A stretch of 64,000 bases of DNA from an uncultured bacterium (GCA_905214345.1 CAJMLV010000008.1:19028-83027); one strand, 5' to 3'; shown: positions 1 to 8,804, counted from the stretch's first letter. Numbers and translations are program-made. The notes: generated by a model not told the origin, from the sequence alone.

Positions 1-384
1 TCGGCGGTACAGGACATCGTCAACCGCACGGTGGATGCCTTCCAGAAGCGTGACTGCTACGCAGCGGGCAAGATCGAGCCCCTGGAAGAAGTGGTGGACG
101 GCCTGGTGCGCGAGGTCAAGACCCGCCACATCGCCCGCCTGCAGGCCGGCACCTGCACCATCGAGTACGGCTTCGTGCTGGATGACCTGCTCACCACCTA
201 CGAGCGCATCGCGGACCACTGCTCCAACATCGCGGTAGCCATGATCGAAGTGTCGGAGGACAAGTTCGACACCCACGAATACCTGAACAACATCAAGAAC
301 GGCTCCAGCATGAAGTTTGAACAGCGGTACGAGAAATATCGTGACCGCTACGCCTTCCCCACTGAAGCCGTCACCAACGAATAA
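1..384 (+). CDS. Na/Pi cotransporter family protein, C-terminal part (PhoU-like domain)
   Basis: Only the last 127 codons are present; the start lies left of the window. The visible part is a soluble, helical, acidic/basic-rich segment with motifs such as KIEPLEEVVDGLV and LTTYERIADHCSNIAV. These match the PhoU-like helical bundle at the C-terminus of NptA/YjbB-type sodium-phosphate cotransporters, where the ER(I)ADHCxNIA pattern is typical. Such proteins move phosphate across the membrane, and the PhoU-like part is thought to be regulatory. A 10-bp stem hairpin follows, then a PhoB/PhoR-like pair, which supports a role in phosphate homeostasis. A free-standing PhoU is a less likely alternative because the upstream part is missing. 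Confidence 0.75.
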   Translation, partial: SAVQDIVNRTVDAFQKRDCYAAGKIEPLEEVVDGLVREVKTRHIARLQAGTCTIEYGFVLDDLLTTYERIADHCSNIAVAMIEVSEDKFDTHEYLNNIKNGSSMKFEQRYEKYRDRYAFPTEAVTNE

Positions 385-387
385 TCG

Positions 388-414
388 GAAGCCCGCCCTT
401 GTCCGGCGGGCTTC
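388..414 (+). terminator. Hairpin after the phosphate transporter gene
   Basis: Perfect 10-bp stem (388-397 with 405-414) with a 7-nt loop, starting 3 nt after the stop codon. The T-run after it is very weak, so it may be a leaky terminator or mRNA-stabilising hairpin between the transporter and the regulator gene. Confidence 0.5.
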
Positions 415-435
415 TTGGTACAAGGAGTGTTTCAC

Positions 436-1137
436 ATGATTTACATCGTCGAGGATGACGCCAGCATCCGGGAACTGGAGCAGTATGCCCTGCAGACCAA
501 TTCCTACACCGCCCGGGGCTTTGCCGACGGCGCCAGCTTCTGGACCGCCGTGTACGACACGGTGCCCGACCTGGTGATCCTGGATGTGATGCTTCCCGAT
601 GAGGACGGCTATCAGATCCTGAGAAAACTGCGGGAGAATGCTTCCACCCGCAACGTGGCGGTGATCATGGTCACCGCCAAGACCAGCGAGATCGACGTGG
701 TCAAGGGCCTGGACAAGGGCGCCGACGATTATCTGTGCAAGCCCTTCGGCATCATGGAATTCATCAGCCGGGTGAAGGCGGTGCTTCGCCGGGCACAGAA
801 CACCGCGGCCGCCGCCCCTGCCGCCCTGCGGTTCGGCGCCATCGCCCTGGATGACCTGACCCGCACCGTCACGGTGGAAAACGAGCCGGTGGAACTGACC
901 TTCAAGGAATATTCCCTGCTGCACTTCTTCCTGGAACATCCGGAAGAGGTCCTGGCCCGGGAACGGATCATGAAAGCGGTCTGGGATACCGACGACCTGC
1001 TGGAATCCCGCACCATCGACATGCACGTGCGTACCCTGCGCCAGAAACTGGGCGACGCCGGCGAGTCCATCCGCACGGTGCGCAAGGTGGGCTACAAACT
1101 CAGTGCCCGCGGGGCGGAGAACAGCGATGAAGCCTGA
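436..1137 (+). CDS. OmpR/PhoB-family response regulator
   Basis: A 233-aa two-domain regulator. The receiver domain (about 1-115) has the acidic pocket EDD at 6-8, the likely phospho-aspartate D50 in LVILDVMLPDEDGY, and the conserved lysine in CKPF. The C-terminal part (about 130-228) is a winged-helix Trans_reg_C DNA-binding domain with the typical RTIDMHVRTLRQKL recognition segment. The ATG at 436 is preferred to upstream codons because AAGGAG lies 8 nt before it. It overlaps the sensor kinase gene by 11 bp, so the two are translationally coupled. Proximity to a Na/Pi transporter suggests a PhoB/PhoP-like role; that is inference. Confidence 0.9.
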   Translation: MIYIVEDDASIRELEQYALQTNSYTARGFADGASFWTAVYDTVPDLVILDVMLPDEDGYQILRKLRENASTRNVAVIMVTAKTSEIDVVKGLDKGADDYLCKPFGIMEFISRVKAVLRRAQNTAAAAPAALRFGAIALDDLTRTVTVENEPVELTFKEYSLLHFFLEHPEEVLARERIMKAVWDTDDLLESRTIDMHVRTLRQKLGDAGESIRTVRKVGYKLSARGAENSDEA

Positions 1138-2521
1138 CGAGACCCGGGTATCCCCCCGCAGCATGTTCCGCCTGCTGCGGCTGGCCCTGATTCTGGTGGG
1201 GCTGGTGGCGGTGCTGCTCACCTCGGTGGGCGCAGCACTGCTCTTTCACCGCGCCTTTGCCGCCCAGGTGGACCGGGATCTGGCCCGCACCGCCCGGGCG
1301 GTGGCCGCCGGGTACCAGGCAGACGAAAACACCAGCCACGATACCCTGGACGCCGCCCTGGCGGGCAGCACCCTGCGCCTGACCCTTATCGACACCGACG
1401 GCACCGTGCTGTATGACAGCACCGAGCCCGCCGACGACATGGAAAACCACGCGGGACGGCCGGAAGTGGTCGCCGCTTTGCAGAACGGCGAAGGCTCCAG
1501 CGTGCGCAACAGCACCACCCTGGGCCACGAAGTCCACTACTACGCCGTGCGGCTGGACAACGGCCAGGTGCTGCGCCTGGGCGAGGAAACCAGCTCCATG
1601 TGGAGCCTGTACAACCAGGTCCTGCCCCTGCTGGGCATCGGCTGCGTGCTGGTGGTGCTGCTCTCGGCCCTGCTGGCCACCCTGGTCACCCGGTGGCTGG
1701 TGCGGCCCATCACCCGCATGGCCGACCATCTGGACACCATTGAGGCCAACGTCCCCTATGAGGAACTGATCCCCCTGGCCCACACCATCCAGTCCGACCG
1801 GCGCCTGCGGGAAAACAACGAGACCATGCGCCGGGAATTTACCGCCAACGTGAGCCACGAGCTGAAAACGCCCCTGACCAGCATTTCCGGCTACGCCGAA
1901 CTCATCGAGACCGGCATGGCCAAACCGGAGGATGTGCCGGTGTTCGGCCAGCGCATCCACAAGGAAGCCGGGCGTATGATCCGGCTGGTGTCGGACATTC
2001 TGCAGCTCAGCGAGCTGGACGGCATGCACGCCGAAGGCTCCACCCTCTCCGAGCCGTTGCCGGTGGACCTGGCCTCCCTGGTGAAGGAGGTCAACGGCAA
2101 CATGACCATGAACGCCCGCAAGGCCTACATCACCCTGCAGTGTGCCCCCTCCCCCGCCACCGTGCTGGGCAGCCGTGACCTGCTCACCGAGCTGGTCACC
2201 AACCTGTGTGACAACGCCATCCGCTACAACCGCCCCGGCGGCCATGTGCTGCTGCGCTGCGGCACCGACAGCACCGGCGCCCCTTATGTGAGCGTGGAGG
2301 ACAACGGCATCGGCATCCCCCAGGACGCCCAGAACCGGGTGTTCGAGCGTTTCTACCGTGTGGACAAGAGCCGGTCCAAAGCCACCGGCGGCACCGGTCT
2401 GGGCCTGGCCATCGTCAAGCATATCGCGGTGCTGCACAGCGCCCGCATCGACCTGCGCTCCACCGTGGGCACCGGCACCACCATCCGGGTGACCTTCCCC
2501 GCTCCCAAAGCCGGAAAGTGA
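1127..2521 (+). CDS. Membrane sensor histidine kinase, PhoR-like
   Basis: A 464-aa kinase partner of the preceding regulator. It has two membrane helices (about residues 15-42 and 160-182) flanking an extracytoplasmic sensor of about 115 residues. A short HAMP-like stretch follows, then the dimerisation/phosphorylation box NVSHELKTPLTS (His near residue 244) and a HATPase_c domain with NLCDNAIRYN (N box), VEDNGIGIP (G1) and GGTGLGLAIVK (G2). The start ATG at 1127 has GGAG 7 nt upstream and overlaps the regulator stop. No PAS domain is obvious. The architecture matches PhoR/WalK-type kinases; the ligand is unknown. Confidence 0.9.
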   Translation: MKPDETRVSPRSMFRLLRLALILVGLVAVLLTSVGAALLFHRAFAAQVDRDLARTARAVAAGYQADENTSHDTLDAALAGSTLRLTLIDTDGTVLYDSTEPADDMENHAGRPEVVAALQNGEGSSVRNSTTLGHEVHYYAVRLDNGQVLRLGEETSSMWSLYNQVLPLLGIGCVLVVLLSALLATLVTRWLVRPITRMADHLDTIEANVPYEELIPLAHTIQSDRRLRENNETMRREFTANVSHELKTPLTSISGYAELIETGMAKPEDVPVFGQRIHKEAGRMIRLVSDILQLSELDGMHAEGSTLSEPLPVDLASLVKEVNGNMTMNARKAYITLQCAPSPATVLGSRDLLTELVTNLCDNAIRYNRPGGHVLLRCGTDSTGAPYVSVEDNGIGIPQDAQNRVFERFYRVDKSRSKATGGTGLGLAIVKHIAVLHSARIDLRSTVGTGTTIRVTFPAPKAGK

Positions 2522-2540
2522 CCCCTTATCCACAAAACAA

Positions 2541-2586
2541 AACCACCCGCCAGAGGGCCAAGCAGGCTCCGGCGGGTGGTTTTTTA
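2541..2586. terminator. Bidirectional terminator between convergent genes
   Basis: AACCACCCGCC pairs perfectly with GGCGGGTGGTT. It is flanked by an A-rich run on the left and TTTTTT on the right, and sits between the plus-strand kinase and the minus-strand ridA gene. Confidence 0.85.
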
Positions 2587-2601
2587 TGGTTTTTCAGCGG
2601 G

Positions 2602-2982
2602 TCACAGCACAGCCACGCACTCGATCTCCACCAGGGCACCCTTGGGCAGGGCCCCCACCTGGAAGGCCGCACGGGCCGGGAACGGCTCGGTAAAGGCCTC
2701 GGCGTAGACTTCGTTCATGGCGGCGAAATCCCCGATGTCCTGCAGCATGACGGTGGTCTTGACCACATGGGACAGGTCGGTGCCAGCCTCCTGCAGGATG
2801 TTGCCCAGGTTCTTCAGGCACTGGCGGGTCTGGGTGCGGATGTCCGCCCCGGCAAACTCGCCGGTGGCCGGGTCGAGGGGGATCTGGCCGGATACATAGA
2901 CGGTATCGCCCGCCCGCACAGCCTGGGAATAGGGCCCGATGGCAGCGGGGGCATTGGAAGTATGAACAGCGTTGCGTTCCAT
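2602..2982 (-). CDS. ridA: RidA family enamine/imine deaminase
   Basis: A 126-aa protein of the YjgF/YER057c/UK114 (RidA) family, which hydrolyses reactive enamine/imine intermediates made by PLP enzymes such as threonine dehydratase. Family signatures are visible along the whole length: SNAPAAIGPYSQAV, VYVSGQIPLDPATGE, the catalytic arginine region PARAAFQV and the C-terminal glutamate region VEIECVAV. The ATG at 2982 is chosen because AGAAGG lies 8 nt upstream and the family normally begins here; a longer reading frame adds 20 unconserved residues. It lies 64 bp downstream of the ZIP transporter on the same strand and is probably cotranscribed with it. Confidence 0.92.
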   Translation of the reverse strand: MERNAVHTSNAPAAIGPYSQAVRAGDTVYVSGQIPLDPATGEFAGADIRTQTRQCLKNLGNILQEAGTDLSHVVKTTVMLQDIGDFAAMNEVYAEAFTEPFPARAAFQVGALPKGALVEIECVAVL

Positions 2983-3046
2983 TTCAACAGCCTTCTTTCT
3001 TTGTTTTGAACCAAGTATACCAGTCGCCGGGGTCCTTGGCAAGAGG

Positions 3047-3835
3047 TCAGCCCAGAGCCACGTCCAGCACCATCATCACCAGGAACCCTGTCATGACGCC
3101 CAGGGTTCCGCTGTGGGAATGCTGGCCCAGGTTGGCTTCGGGGATCAGTTCTTCCACCACCACATAGATCATGGCACCGGCGGCAAAGGCCAGCAGCCAG
3201 GGCATCAGGGGCTGTATGCTGCCCGCCGACGCCGCCACCAGCACCCCGAAGATGGGTTCCACCACACCGGAGGCTGCCCCGCTTCGGAAGGCCTTCCACC
3301 GGCTGACCCCAGCCTGACGCAGCGGCAGGGAGATGGCCGCCCCTTCGGGGAAATTCTGGATGCCCATGCCCAGGGCCAGGGCCCAGGCAGCGGACAGGGC
3401 CGCCGGGTCCCCATGCTGGGCCGCCAGGGCGAAGGCCAGGCCCACGGCCATGCCTTCGGGGATGTTGTGCAAGGTCACCGCCAGCACCAGCAGGGTGGTG
3501 CGCCGCCAGTCGGAGGGCAGCCCCTCCGGTTCGTCGGCGTTCAGGTGCAGATGGGGCAGAAGCCTGTCCAGCCCCAGCATGAAGGCGGTGCCCAGGATGA
3601 ACCCGCCCGCGGCGGGCTGCCAGCCCGGCACACCGGCGGCCTCCGCCTCCTCAATGGCAGGCAGCAGCAGGCTGAACACCGACGCCGCCACCATCACCCC
3701 CGCCGCAAACCCCAGGAATACCCGCTGCATGGCGGCCTGCACCGACCCGCGGAAGAAAAACACCGTGGCCGCGCCCAGCGCGGTCATGAGAAAGGTAAAG
3801 CCGGTCCCTCCGGCTGCCCACAAAACTCCCTGCAT
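3047..3835 (-). CDS. ZIP family divalent-metal transporter
   Basis: A 262-aa polytopic membrane protein with about eight hydrophobic helices. The central helices carry the ZIP signature HNIPEG (helix 4) and NFPEGAAIS (helix 5), which form the metal site. A histidine-containing acidic loop (LPHLHLNADEPEG) lies between helices 3 and 4, also typical of ZIP carriers for zinc, iron or manganese. A strong AAGGAGG precedes the ATG. It heads a small operon with ridA. A 16-bp perfect palindrome lies about 113 nt upstream and may be its operator. The exact metal cannot be told. Confidence 0.9.
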   Translation of the reverse strand: MQGVLWAAGGTGFTFLMTALGAATVFFFRGSVQAAMQRVFLGFAAGVMVAASVFSLLLPAIEEAEAAGVPGWQPAAGGFILGTAFMLGLDRLLPHLHLNADEPEGLPSDWRRTTLLVLAVTLHNIPEGMAVGLAFALAAQHGDPAALSAAWALALGMGIQNFPEGAAISLPLRQAGVSRWKAFRSGAASGVVEPIFGVLVAASAGSIQPLMPWLLAFAAGAMIYVVVEELIPEANLGQHSHSGTLGVMTGFLVMMVLDVALG

Positions 3836-3947
3836 CTGCTTTCGCCTCCTTCGCCTGCCGCCCCGGGATGCCGGGCGGCGGGCTTTTCGTTCTTATCTGC
3901 TTTCATTGTATGTGTTCCGCCAGACAAAGTCTTTGGCCGCGGCAACA

Positions 3948-3963
3948 GTTAGTTATAACTAAC
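3948..3963. promoter_or_regulatory. 16-bp perfect palindrome, candidate operator for the ZIP gene
   Basis: GTTAGTTATAACTAAC is a perfect inverted repeat between the terminator of the uronide operon and the ZIP gene. The arms GTTAG/CTAAC resemble the two-fold symmetric boxes of DtxR/IdeR/MntR-type metal repressors, which would suit a metal transporter. No clear -35/-10 pair was found next to it. The function is inferred only from symmetry and position. Confidence 0.5.
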
Positions 3964-3969
3964 GCAGTA

Positions 3970-4018
3970 AACAAAAAATACCACGCCCCGCCGGTTCTGT
4001 CAACCGGAAAGGCGTGGC
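3970..4018 (-). terminator. Terminator of the minus-strand uronide operon
   Basis: Read on the minus strand, GCCACGCC pairs with GGGGCGTGG around a secondary CCGGTT/AACCGG element, followed by TATTTTTTG. It lies about 20 nt after the stop of the DUF2264 gene. Confidence 0.8.
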
Positions 4019-4037
4019 ACGGTGGATTTTGCGGGTT

Positions 4038-5762
4038 TTACAGGGCGGTGCTCTCGTCAGGGGCGGCAAAGGCGGTGACCTCGGTCACCAGCCGGGTGCG
4101 GCCCTTGGGGATGTCGTACCGCACCGCCGGGATAGCGGTATTGGGCACATACAGACTGGTATTGGGCCAGGCGTCGATGACCTCGCCCACGCCGGTCTTT
4201 CCCTTCACTTTACATTTCTGGCGGTGGTTGGTCACAACGGCTTCCCTGCCTTCGGTCGAAGCCGCAAACCCGGGCACGAACTTGGCCACCGCAAAACCGC
4301 AGTCCCAGGCGGTGCAGGCCCGGTCGCTGACCACGGTATGGCGGCGGATGTGGCCCTGTTCGGTGGGTTCCAGTTCGGTGGTGACGGTGATGCCCTCAAA
4401 GGGGGACCAGGTGGAGACCAGCTTGCCGTCCTTCAGCGCAAAGCTCTGGCTGTGGCGGCGGACAAACACCTGTCCGCTGATGACAAACGCCAGCACGCTG
4501 TCCGGGGCGGCCTGGCCCAGTTCCGCATAGCTGCGGCTGGCAGAGAAGCCGAACCGGGTGCTGTAAACAAACTTGCCGTACTTTTCGGCAAACTGACCGT
4601 GCTCGTTCTGTTCCACCTCCGCCGGGGCGTAGGCGTTCACCTGGCCGTCGGGGGTGCGCTGCATCAGCAGGTGGGCGGAGGTCAGTTCGGTCACCCCGGG
4701 CTGTGCGGGCAGCGGGGCGGCTTCGGCGCGCCAGAACGGATGGTCCGCCGGCAGGCCCAGCAGAATGAAGCTCTTCAGACCCCAGTAGGGGCTGCCGGGG
4801 GCATTGTACCGTTCGCTCATGTAGAACTGCGGGTAGCAGTACCCCACGGTGAGCACGCCGCTGCGGTCAAAGATGGGCTTGGACATCCACCACTGCAGGT
4901 TGCGCACGATGATGCCCTTCATCACCGGCAGGGGCAGGGGTTCCAGCCCCGCCCAGACGCAGGCGGAGTAGAAGGCGCACTGACCGAACCGATAGGTCAG
5001 GCTGCGGCCGTAGGGCAAGGCGGCGCCGTCGGCGTCGAACCAGTACAGGAACTGGCGGCCGAACTCCATGGCCCGCTGCCGGAAGCGCTCCGCCCGCTCA
5101 GGGTCGGTCTTGGCGGCAAACACGCTGTACAGCACGCCGTAATACTGGATGGCCCAGGGAATATAGTAGTCCCGCTGGGGCTTGATGTCGGGGCTGCCGT
5201 CGCTGTACCAGCCGTCCCCGATGTACCAGCTTTCCACCGCCTGCAGGTCCTCCTCCAGCAATTCCGGAGACCAGGGCATGTTCACCGACCGCAGGGCCAG
5301 GTTCACCAGCACCCGGAAAAACAGCCAGTTGCAGCAGGGCAGCTGGTGATGGTTGATGCTGTCCAGCCAGGCGGCCAGGTTGGCCCGGGCTTCGGGGGTC
5401 AGGGGGTCCCAGACCTTTTCCGGCACTTCCATGATGGCGCAGGCAATGGCCGCCATCTCCACAAAGCACTGGTCATAGTCCCTGGTATCCCCCCAGTATT
5501 CGGGGTGGTCGGGGTCGGGACCGTTGGCCAGCCCCGCCTGATAGATGCGCTCAAATTCCGGGGCGCTGCCGCCGCCCAGCCAGAAGGGAGCCAGGGCCCA
5601 CAGCGGGCGGGAGAAGGCTTCCAGTTCAATGGCATTCCGGTCGTAGCTGGCACCGGTCTCTCCCAGGTGCAGCCGGGCGCCCCCTGCCGAGTAGGCGGGC
5701 AGCACCGGGTCCAGGATGCGGTGCATCAGCGTTTCAAAATCCTGTCTGGTATTCAGTTGCAT
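4038..5762 (-). CDS. DUF2264 domain protein, putative glycoside hydrolase
   Basis: A 574-aa protein without signal peptide that matches the DUF2264 family along its length. An N-terminal alpha-helical toroid-like half is rich in Trp/Tyr (PLWALAPFWLGGG, YWGDTRDYDQCFVEMA, WYSDGSPDIKPQRDYYIPWA), and a beta-rich half follows. Some members of this family have been classed as GH154 beta-glucuronidases; that link is from memory and should be verified. The ATG at 5762 is chosen over a GTG at 5777 because GGAGG sits 8 nt before the ATG and overlaps the GTG. It is the last gene of the operon behind the GH2 beta-glucuronidase and GH88, so a role on glucuronate-containing oligosaccharides is likely. Confidence 0.8.
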   Translation of the reverse strand: MQLNTRQDFETLMHRILDPVLPAYSAGGARLHLGETGASYDRNAIELEAFSRPLWALAPFWLGGGSAPEFERIYQAGLANGPDPDHPEYWGDTRDYDQCFVEMAAIACAIMEVPEKVWDPLTPEARANLAAWLDSINHHQLPCCNWLFFRVLVNLALRSVNMPWSPELLEEDLQAVESWYIGDGWYSDGSPDIKPQRDYYIPWAIQYYGVLYSVFAAKTDPERAERFRQRAMEFGRQFLYWFDADGAALPYGRSLTYRFGQCAFYSACVWAGLEPLPLPVMKGIIVRNLQWWMSKPIFDRSGVLTVGYCYPQFYMSERYNAPGSPYWGLKSFILLGLPADHPFWRAEAAPLPAQPGVTELTSAHLLMQRTPDGQVNAYAPAEVEQNEHGQFAEKYGKFVYSTRFGFSASRSYAELGQAAPDSVLAFVISGQVFVRRHSQSFALKDGKLVSTWSPFEGITVTTELEPTEQGHIRRHTVVSDRACTAWDCGFAVAKFVPGFAASTEGREAVVTNHRQKCKVKGKTGVGEVIDAWPNTSLYVPNTAIPAVRYDIPKGRTRLVTEVTAFAAPDESTAL

Positions 5763-5786
5763 CCTTGTATCCTCCACAGCGGGCGA

Positions 5787-7583
5787 TCAGCCCTTGTAGT
5801 CAAAGTTGGGGATGGCGTTCCAGCGGCGGCGCAGGAAATGAGCGGCCAGCTTGGGACGGCGGTCCCGGGTCAGCACGCCCTTGCGGTTGCCGCCCACCCG
5901 CATGGGGCCCTGGATGGTGGCGAAGTCCGCAAAGTTCCACAGCAGCTCGCCCACAAAGAAGGGCCGCTTGTCAATTTCGGCGTTGATGCGCTCAAAGTAT
6001 TCGGCCTGATACTCCTCGCTGAACATGCCGGCGCGGGTGTCGTGCAGGCCCTCCACCGTATCGGCGCCGTACTCGGTGAACATCACCGGCTTGCCCTGTC
6101 CGGCCCAGAAATCCAGTTCCTCGTTCCAGGCGGCACAGGCGGCGTCCAGGTCGCCGGACAGGTTGTACCAGCCGTAGTAGCGGTTCAGGCAGACCACGTC
6201 CATGGTGCGGGTGGTGATGTCCTTGGTGTAATCGTTCTGGCAGCAGACCAGGGTGACCGGGCGGTCCTGGGGGTCCAGTTGGTGGGCCATCTCATACAGC
6301 GGCCGCCAGTAGTCGTAGGCAGACTGGGGGAAATGCTCCAGGTCGGGCTCGTTGCCCAGGCTCCACATAATGACGCAGGGATGGTTCTTGTCCCGGTCGA
6401 TCATATCCCGCAGCACATCCCGGTGATGTTCCGCGATGGGGAAGGTCTTGTAGGGGTCCTGGGCCGCGCCCGCGCCGATGCCCACGGCGGGGGTCTCGTC
6501 AATCACCAGGATACCTTCCCGGTCGCACAGGGCATAGAATTCCTCGCTGTACGGATAGTGGCTGGTGCGCACGGCATTGGCCCCCAGCCAGTGCAGCAGG
6601 TTCACGTCCTTCACGTTCAGGCAGTCGTCCAGGCCGCGGCCGTGGAAGGCGGAATCCTCATGCTTGCCGAAGCCCTTGAAGTAGACCGGCTTGCCGTTGA
6701 GCAGCACCTGTACCCCCTCCACCTTGATCTCCCGGAAACCGAAAGTCTGGTCATACCGGTCATCTCCGAAGCTGACCTGCAGGGTATAGAGGTTGGGGGT
6801 GCCGGGCCAGGGTTCCCACAGCTGGGGGGCCGGCACGGTCAGGGTGCCCTTGTTCCCCTTGGCCGAAGCCACGGCGGTGCCGTCGGGAGCCAGGACCTTG
6901 AGCCAGGGTTCCCCGTCGCCCACCGTGTCGATAATATATTCCACCCGGCCGTCGTTGTGGGGCACCAGGGTGATGTCCCGGATATAGGCGGCGGGGGTGG
7001 TGTAGAGCCACACCGGGCGATGGATGCCCGCAAAATTGAAGAAGTCGAAGTTAGGGCGGTTCTGGGGCGCTGCGGTGGCTTTGGCGTGCTCCACCGAGGG
7101 AATGCCCGCATTGTCCGAACCGAAGAAGGCGATCTGCCCCGGTTCGTTGCCGATGGGAAGGGTGGAATGGTCCACCCGGTTGTCACAGGCCACGGTGAGG
7201 CGGGCGGGGGTGCCGGGGGTCAGCAGGCCGGTGACATCCGCCTCAAAGGGCAGGAATCCGCCCTTGTGCTCGGCGATGAGCTTGCCGTCCAGCCAGACTC
7301 TGGCGTGGTGGGTCACGGCGCCGAAACGCAGCACCGCCCGCTGCCCGGCGCACAGGGCAGGCAGGGTGATCTCCCGCTGGTAAAAGGCCCAGCCGTAATG
7401 GTCCCGCAGTTCCTTGTCCTCGCCCTGGTCGTTGTAGCTGGCGGGCACCGCCATGGGGCGGGCCTCCGCCAGGGGGGCGGCGGGGTCGATGTCCCCCGCG
7501 TTCAGGTCATGGCTGAGGCAGAAATCCCACAGGCCGCTCTGGGCCACACAAAGCCGGGCGGCGTTCTGCTGGGGATACAACAT
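5787..7583 (-). CDS. uidA: GH2 beta-glucuronidase
   Basis: A 598-aa cytoplasmic enzyme that aligns by eye with Escherichia coli UidA from the first residues (MLYPQQNAARL...GLWDF) to the end. The acid/base glutamate lies in SLGNEPD (about residue 411) and the nucleophile in MFTEYGADT (about 502). The N-x-K motif that binds the glucuronate carboxylate is present in GGNRKGV (about 564-566), and WNFADF follows the nucleophile. All are at near-identical spacing to the E. coli enzyme. The segment between VIDETPAVG and the DKNHPC motif is about 11 residues shorter than in E. coli, suggesting a mini-loop or no-loop type. GGAAGG precedes the ATG. It lies 16 bp after the GH88 gene. Confidence 0.93.
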   Translation of the reverse strand: MLYPQQNAARLCVAQSGLWDFCLSHDLNAGDIDPAAPLAEARPMAVPASYNDQGEDKELRDHYGWAFYQREITLPALCAGQRAVLRFGAVTHHARVWLDGKLIAEHKGGFLPFEADVTGLLTPGTPARLTVACDNRVDHSTLPIGNEPGQIAFFGSDNAGIPSVEHAKATAAPQNRPNFDFFNFAGIHRPVWLYTTPAAYIRDITLVPHNDGRVEYIIDTVGDGEPWLKVLAPDGTAVASAKGNKGTLTVPAPQLWEPWPGTPNLYTLQVSFGDDRYDQTFGFREIKVEGVQVLLNGKPVYFKGFGKHEDSAFHGRGLDDCLNVKDVNLLHWLGANAVRTSHYPYSEEFYALCDREGILVIDETPAVGIGAGAAQDPYKTFPIAEHHRDVLRDMIDRDKNHPCVIMWSLGNEPDLEHFPQSAYDYWRPLYEMAHQLDPQDRPVTLVCCQNDYTKDITTRTMDVVCLNRYYGWYNLSGDLDAACAAWNEELDFWAGQGKPVMFTEYGADTVEGLHDTRAGMFSEEYQAEYFERINAEIDKRPFFVGELLWNFADFATIQGPMRVGGNRKGVLTRDRRPKLAAHFLRRRWNAIPNFDYKG

Positions 7584-7599
7584 ACCGATCCTTCCTTTC

Positions 7600-8760
7600 T
7601 TACCAGTACAGCTGCCAATCCTTGGTCAGGCGGGTGAGGGCTTCCATGTAGAAGTAGTCGCCCCAGCTGGTACATTCGTCCACGCCTTCGGGGGTGCAGG
7701 TGTTGTAGGGGCTCTTTTTGCTGTATGTGCCATGGAGGATCTGCCCCGCGCCGGGCTTGTGGTCCCGCACGGCGTAGTGCTCCACCAGGCTGCCCAGCAT
7801 CTGCCGGGCCAGGGTCACGCAGCCCTTGGCTTCCACCGCAGGCAGGAACTTGGCCGCTTCCAGCAGGCCGCAGGCCACGATGGCCGCGCTGGAGGAATCC
7901 CGGGGTTCCTCGGTGCCGGAGGTGAACACCATATCCCAGTAGGGGATCAGGTCTTCAGGCAGGCGGGTGAGGTAGAAGGCCAGGGCCTTGCGGAAGGTAT
8001 CCAGATACTCGGGGTTCTTGGTGTAGCGGTAGCTCAGGATGCTGCCGTACACGCCCCAGGCCTGGCCCCGGGCCCAGAAGCTGTCATCCTTGTAGCCCTG
8101 GCAGGTGGCGCCGTGGCTGGGGGTGCCGTCGGGGTTCATGAAGAAGGTGTGGTAGGTGGAACCGTCCGGCCGGAAAGAGTTGGCCAGGCAGGTGGTGATG
8201 TGCTTGTGGGCGATGTCGGCATACTTGGCGTCGCCGGTGGTCTCGCTGGCCCAGTAGAGCAGGGGCAGATTCAGCAGGCAGTCGATGATGTAGCGATAGT
8301 TTTCCGGCGCGCCCATCTCGCCCCAGGCCTGGATGAACTGGCCTTTTTCCTGAAAGCGGGAGATCAGCTGGTCCGTAGCCTTGACAGCAGCGTCCCGGGC
8401 TTTCTCGCTGCCCACCAGCTTGTAGGCCGCCACGCAGGAGGGGCTGTACAGGAAGCCCATGTCGTGGTGGTCCACTTCGATCTTGTGGTCGATGCGGTGG
8501 GCGAAGCTGTCCACCAGGGTCAGGGCCGCGTTCTTGAAGGCCTCGTCCCCGGTGCGCTCGTAGGCCAGCCAGACCTCGCCGGGCCAGAAACCGCAGGTCC
8601 ACTGGACGTTGTCGCAGGCGGGATAGATATTGTTCACGCTGGAATGGTTCTGGCAGCGGTCGGTGTACAGGGGCAGGTTCATGCGCACCTGGGCGCAGGC
8701 TTCGTCCAGGGCGGCCGCCGCGGCGGCGTCATCCAGCATGGGCAGGGTAAAGGTTTTCAT
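7600..8760 (-). CDS. GH88 unsaturated glucuronyl hydrolase
   Basis: A 386-aa (alpha/alpha)6-barrel-type enzyme that removes delta-4,5-unsaturated uronic acids from the non-reducing end of lyase products. Family landmarks are YPACDNVQWTCGFWPGEVWLAYE, VDHHDMGFLY (likely first catalytic Asp, about 100), YIIDCLLNLPLLYWAS (second Asp, about 160) and DDSFWARGQAWGVYG. There is no signal peptide. The ATG at 8760 has GAGGTG about 7 nt upstream; an upstream TTG-type start adds only three residues. The pairing with a heparinase II/III-like lyase in the divergent arm makes biochemical sense: the lyase creates the unsaturated end that this enzyme removes. It follows a hairpin-T5 attenuator after the permease gene. 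Confidence 0.92.
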   Translation of the reverse strand: MKTFTLPMLDDAAAAAALDEACAQVRMNLPLYTDRCQNHSSVNNIYPACDNVQWTCGFWPGEVWLAYERTGDEAFKNAALTLVDSFAHRIDHKIEVDHHDMGFLYSPSCVAAYKLVGSEKARDAAVKATDQLISRFQEKGQFIQAWGEMGAPENYRYIIDCLLNLPLLYWASETTGDAKYADIAHKHITTCLANSFRPDGSTYHTFFMNPDGTPSHGATCQGYKDDSFWARGQAWGVYGSILSYRYTKNPEYLDTFRKALAFYLTRLPEDLIPYWDMVFTSGTEEPRDSSSAAIVACGLLEAAKFLPAVEAKGCVTLARQMLGSLVEHYAVRDHKPGAGQILHGTYSKKSPYNTCTPEGVDECTSWGDYFYMEALTRLTKDWQLYW

Positions 8761-8804
8761 ACAAAACACCTCGTTGTAATCAGGTTTCGGGGTCCCGTAT
8801 CCCG

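Noticed and set aside
4014..7637. A 1207-codon plus-strand open frame
   Set aside because: It is antisense to two real genes (DUF2264 and beta-glucuronidase). High-GC codon bias leaves the opposite strand open. The product is low-complexity Gly/Val/His/Gln-rich with no family pattern.
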